Below, one piece after another: positions 62,157 through 64,000 of a stretch of DNA of 64,000 bases; positions within the stretch are counted from its first letter, which is position 1; each line of letters opens with the position of its first letter. The notes beneath the pieces were generated by a model, which was not told where the DNA came from, ran no database searches, and was given only the letters and a program-made list of their open reading frames with translations. This stretch comes from Paenibacillus lycopersici (GTDB lineage Bacteria; Bacillota; Bacilli; Paenibacillales; Paenibacillaceae). The position numbers were made by a program, and so were the translations under genes. The stretch is from assembly GCF_010119935.1 (NCBI RefSeq), contig NZ_CP048209.1, forward strand, positions 327,001 through 391,000. Reading direction: 5' to 3'.

Positions 62157-63059
62157 TTACATCTGCTCCATCAGCAGCGCGACAAAATGCTGCCCGATCA
62201 CCGGCAGCGACATGCCGCGCCGGGTCGCAAGGCCGATCCGCCGTTCGGGGATGGCTTCCGCCGCGCGAAGCTCGAACAGCTCGCCGTCCTGCAGCTGCCG
62301 CCGGACGAACGCGCGCGTCACGAAGGCCGCGCCGTAACCGCGCCGGGCGAACTCGACGAGCATGTCGGTGCTGTTCAGCTCGAACGCGGCATCGACGGCA
62401 AGCCCGTGCGCGGCGAACCAGCGCTCGGCGAACTGCCGCGTGCTGCTGCCGCCGGAGAGCAGCAGCAGCGGCAGCGCGGCCAGCTCCGCGGCGGAGAGCG
62501 GCCGGTCCGCGAGATGCCGGTAGCGCGGCCCCGCGACGAAACAGTCCTGGATCGCGGCGAGCGGCCGCACGTCCAGCCCGGGGTCGCCCATCGGCAGATG
62601 GACGAGGCCGATATCGATCCGGTTCTCTCGCAGCCAGGCGGCGATCTGGGCCGTCTTGCCTTGATAGAGCCGAATCTCGATGCCCGGCGTCTCGTCGCGG
62701 ATCCGGTCGAGCGAAGGCAGCAGCAGGTGCTTGATCATCGGGCCGCTGGACGCGATGCGCAGCTCGCCGGAGGCGCGGTCGCGGAGCGAGGCCATTTTGC
62801 GTTCGCCGGCATCGAGCAGCGACAGCGACTGCTCCACGAACTTGAGCAAGTCCGCGCCTTCGGGCGTCAGCGCGACGCCCTTGGACAGCCGGTCGAACAG
62901 CTTGACCCCGAGTCCGTCCTCCAGCTGCTTGATGGCGTAGCTGACCGAGGGCTGCGTGATATGCAGTTCCTGCGCCGCTTTCGTCAGATTGCCGGCCTGC
63001 GCCGTATGCAGGAAAATCCGGTACCACTCCAAATGAAGTCGGATGCTGATATAAATCAC
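62157..63059 (-). CDS. LysR-family transcriptional regulator
   Basis: 300 aa. HTH GNLTKAAQELHITQPSVSYAIKQLEDGLG (about residues 24-52), effector domain with LRIASSGPMIKHLLLPSLDRIRD, RENRIDIGLVHLP, GYGAAFVTRAF. Divergent from aroC at 63159, so probably its regulator; the name of the effector is unknown. The start is uncertain: GTG at 63059 overlaps GAGGTGA. Confidence 0.85.
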   Translation of the reverse strand: MIYISIRLHLEWYRIFLHTAQAGNLTKAAQELHITQPSVSYAIKQLEDGLGVKLFDRLSKGVALTPEGADLLKFVEQSLSLLDAGERKMASLRDRASGELRIASSGPMIKHLLLPSLDRIRDETPGIEIRLYQGKTAQIAAWLRENRIDIGLVHLPMGDPGLDVRPLAAIQDCFVAGPRYRHLADRPLSAAELAALPLLLLSGGSSTRQFAERWFAAHGLAVDAAFELNSTDMLVEFARRGYGAAFVTRAFVRRQLQDGELFELRAAEAIPERRIGLATRRGMSLPVIGQHFVALLMEQM

Positions 63060-63076
63060 CTCTATGGCAAACTATC

Positions 63077-63090
63077 GAAATTACGATTTC
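63077..63090. promoter_or_regulatory. LysR-type operator candidate upstream of aroC
   Basis: GAAAT-TACG-ATTTC perfect palindrome between the LysR gene start (63059) and aroC start (63159). Confidence 0.5.
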
Positions 63091-63158
63091 ATTTATTATT
63101 CCCCATTCATTATAATCAACCTTAATCGAAAGGGAAATCGTTGCGGAGGTGCCGGAAG

Positions 63159-64000
63159 ATGGCGGGAAGTACATTTGGGGATCGTTTCAAAATCACGACG
63201 TTCGGAGAATCGCACGGCATATCGGTCGGCGTGATCGTCGACGGCGTTACGCCGGGGGTCGAGCTCGACGAGGCGTATATTCAAACGCAGATGGACCGGC
63301 GCAAACCGGGGCAGTCGGCGGTTACGACGCCGCGCAAGGAGTACGATAAGATTCGCATCGTCTCGGGCATGTTCGAAGGACGCACGACGGGGACGCCGCT
63401 GTGCATCATGCTCGACAACAAGGACATGCGGCCGAGCGCGTACGACGGCATGGACGAGACGTTCCGCCCGGGGCATGCGGATTATACGTATCTGAAGAAA
63501 TACGGCATCCGGGACCACCGTGGAAGCGGCAGAGCCTCGGGCCGCGAAACGGCGGCGCGCGTAGCCGGAGGCGCGGTCGCCCGCAAGCTGCTGGAGGGCA
63601 GGGGCGTCAGCGTCGTCGCGTATACGAAGGAGATCGGGGGCATTGCCTGCCGGACGTTCCGGCCGGACATCATCGAGCAGAACAACGTCCGGGCATGCGA
63701 TCCCGAGGCGGCCGTCTGGATGGAGGATTACATCAAGACGCTTGCGGCCAAGGGAGACAGCGTCGGCGGCATCGTCGAATGCCGGATCAGCGGCGCGACG
63801 GCGGGCCTCGGCGAGCCGGTATTCGATAAGCTGGACGCGGACCTGGCCAAGGCGATGCTGTCCATCGGCGCCGTGAAGGGCATCGAGTTCGGCGCGGGCT
63901 TCTCGTCGGCCGGCATGCTCGGCAGCGAGCATAACGACGGCATGAACGCGGACGGCTTCACGAGCAACCACGCGGGCGGCATCCTGGGCGGCATCAGTAC
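63159..64000 (+). CDS. aroC: Chorismate synthase (enteric-like type; C-terminus beyond window)
   Basis: Converts EPSP to chorismate, last step of the shikimate pathway; needs reduced FMN. 280 residues are visible (full about 360). MAGSTFGDRFKITTFGESHG with GESHG, RRKPGQSA, RPGHADYTYLKKYGIRDHRGSGRASGRETAARVAGGA and GGIVECRISG match the family as found in E. coli and clostridia rather than the AroF/MRYLTAGESHG type of Bacillus. ATG 63159 follows GGAGG by 10 bases. Divergent from a LysR gene. No other aro gene is visible in the window. Confidence 0.93.
   Translation, partial: MAGSTFGDRFKITTFGESHGISVGVIVDGVTPGVELDEAYIQTQMDRRKPGQSAVTTPRKEYDKIRIVSGMFEGRTTGTPLCIMLDNKDMRPSAYDGMDETFRPGHADYTYLKKYGIRDHRGSGRASGRETAARVAGGAVARKLLEGRGVSVVAYTKEIGGIACRTFRPDIIEQNNVRACDPEAAVWMEDYIKTLAAKGDSVGGIVECRISGATAGLGEPVFDKLDADLAKAMLSIGAVKGIEFGAGFSSAGMLGSEHNDGMNADGFTSNHAGGILGGIS

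Overview
The window is GC-rich (roughly 60% or more by eye) chromosomal DNA. It most resembles a spore-forming Paenibacillaceae bacterium such as Cohnella or Paenibacillus. The reasons are strong AGGAGG ribosome sites with frequent GTG and TTG starts, an SLH-domain wall enzyme, a YheC/YheD-type spore protein, an RsbQ homologue, Btr-like AraC/substrate-binding fusions with Fur boxes, meso-DAP dehydrogenase, and intergenic spaces crowded with short tandem repeats. No rRNA, tRNA, CRISPR array or intact insertion sequence was seen. Fifty-three protein genes are called; gdhA (left edge) and aroC (right edge) are cut by the window.

Layout. 1-14.1 kb: glutamate dehydrogenase, DAP dehydrogenase, a spore-coat ATP-grasp protein, an operon of DeoR regulator + phosphodiesterase-like hydrolase + organophosphate-type MFS carrier, a membrane diguanylate cyclase, two small proteins (one with an Sm-like segment), an ABC-F ATPase, malate:quinone oxidoreductase and a 2-hydroxyacid dehydrogenase. 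14.8-24.6 kb: a PhyH-type dioxygenase, an aldo/keto reductase, rsbQ paired with a PAS-GGDEF protein, a CpsB-type phosphatase, P450, a 2Fe-2S ferredoxin and small conserved proteins. 24.8-29.3 kb: an SLH-NagZ glycosidase, and a sigma factor followed by a BtrH-like protein. 30.3-37.9 kb: an aldo/keto reductase-epimerase-aldo/keto reductase operon, an ECF sigma/anti-sigma pair, a LysM protein and two VOC proteins. 37.9-46.5 kb: sugar-nucleotide and glycosyltransferase genes and two MFS exporters, one with a TetR repressor and a palindromic operator. 46.6-55.1 kb: a Fur-controlled ferric-siderophore uptake island with two FecCD permeases, two lipoprotein receptors and two AraC-receptor fusion regulators, but no ATPase. 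55.2-64 kb: a chemotaxis receptor, a repeat field, a DapA-like lyase with a divergent LysR, a His/Gly-rich protein, a double DUF3889-like secreted protein, and a second LysR divergent from chorismate synthase.

Two signals stand out. First, rsbQ is followed by a protein whose N-terminal half closely matches the RsbP PAS sensor but which carries GGDEF instead of the PP2C phosphatase, as if the energy-stress input had been rewired from sigma-B to c-di-GMP. Second, two intergenic fields 27 kb apart (29.5-30.3 kb and 57.2-58.5 kb) hold arrays of units about 52 bp long, each unit built from small hairpins. The fields share a leader sequence and a second 51-bp module that is inverted in the second field, and some stems have changed on both arms together. 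This looks like a mobile or expressed structured repeat family, and I do not recognise it. A third oddity is an iron-regulator gene (52043-53884) whose first 55 residues resemble the N-terminus of an IS1634-type transposase.
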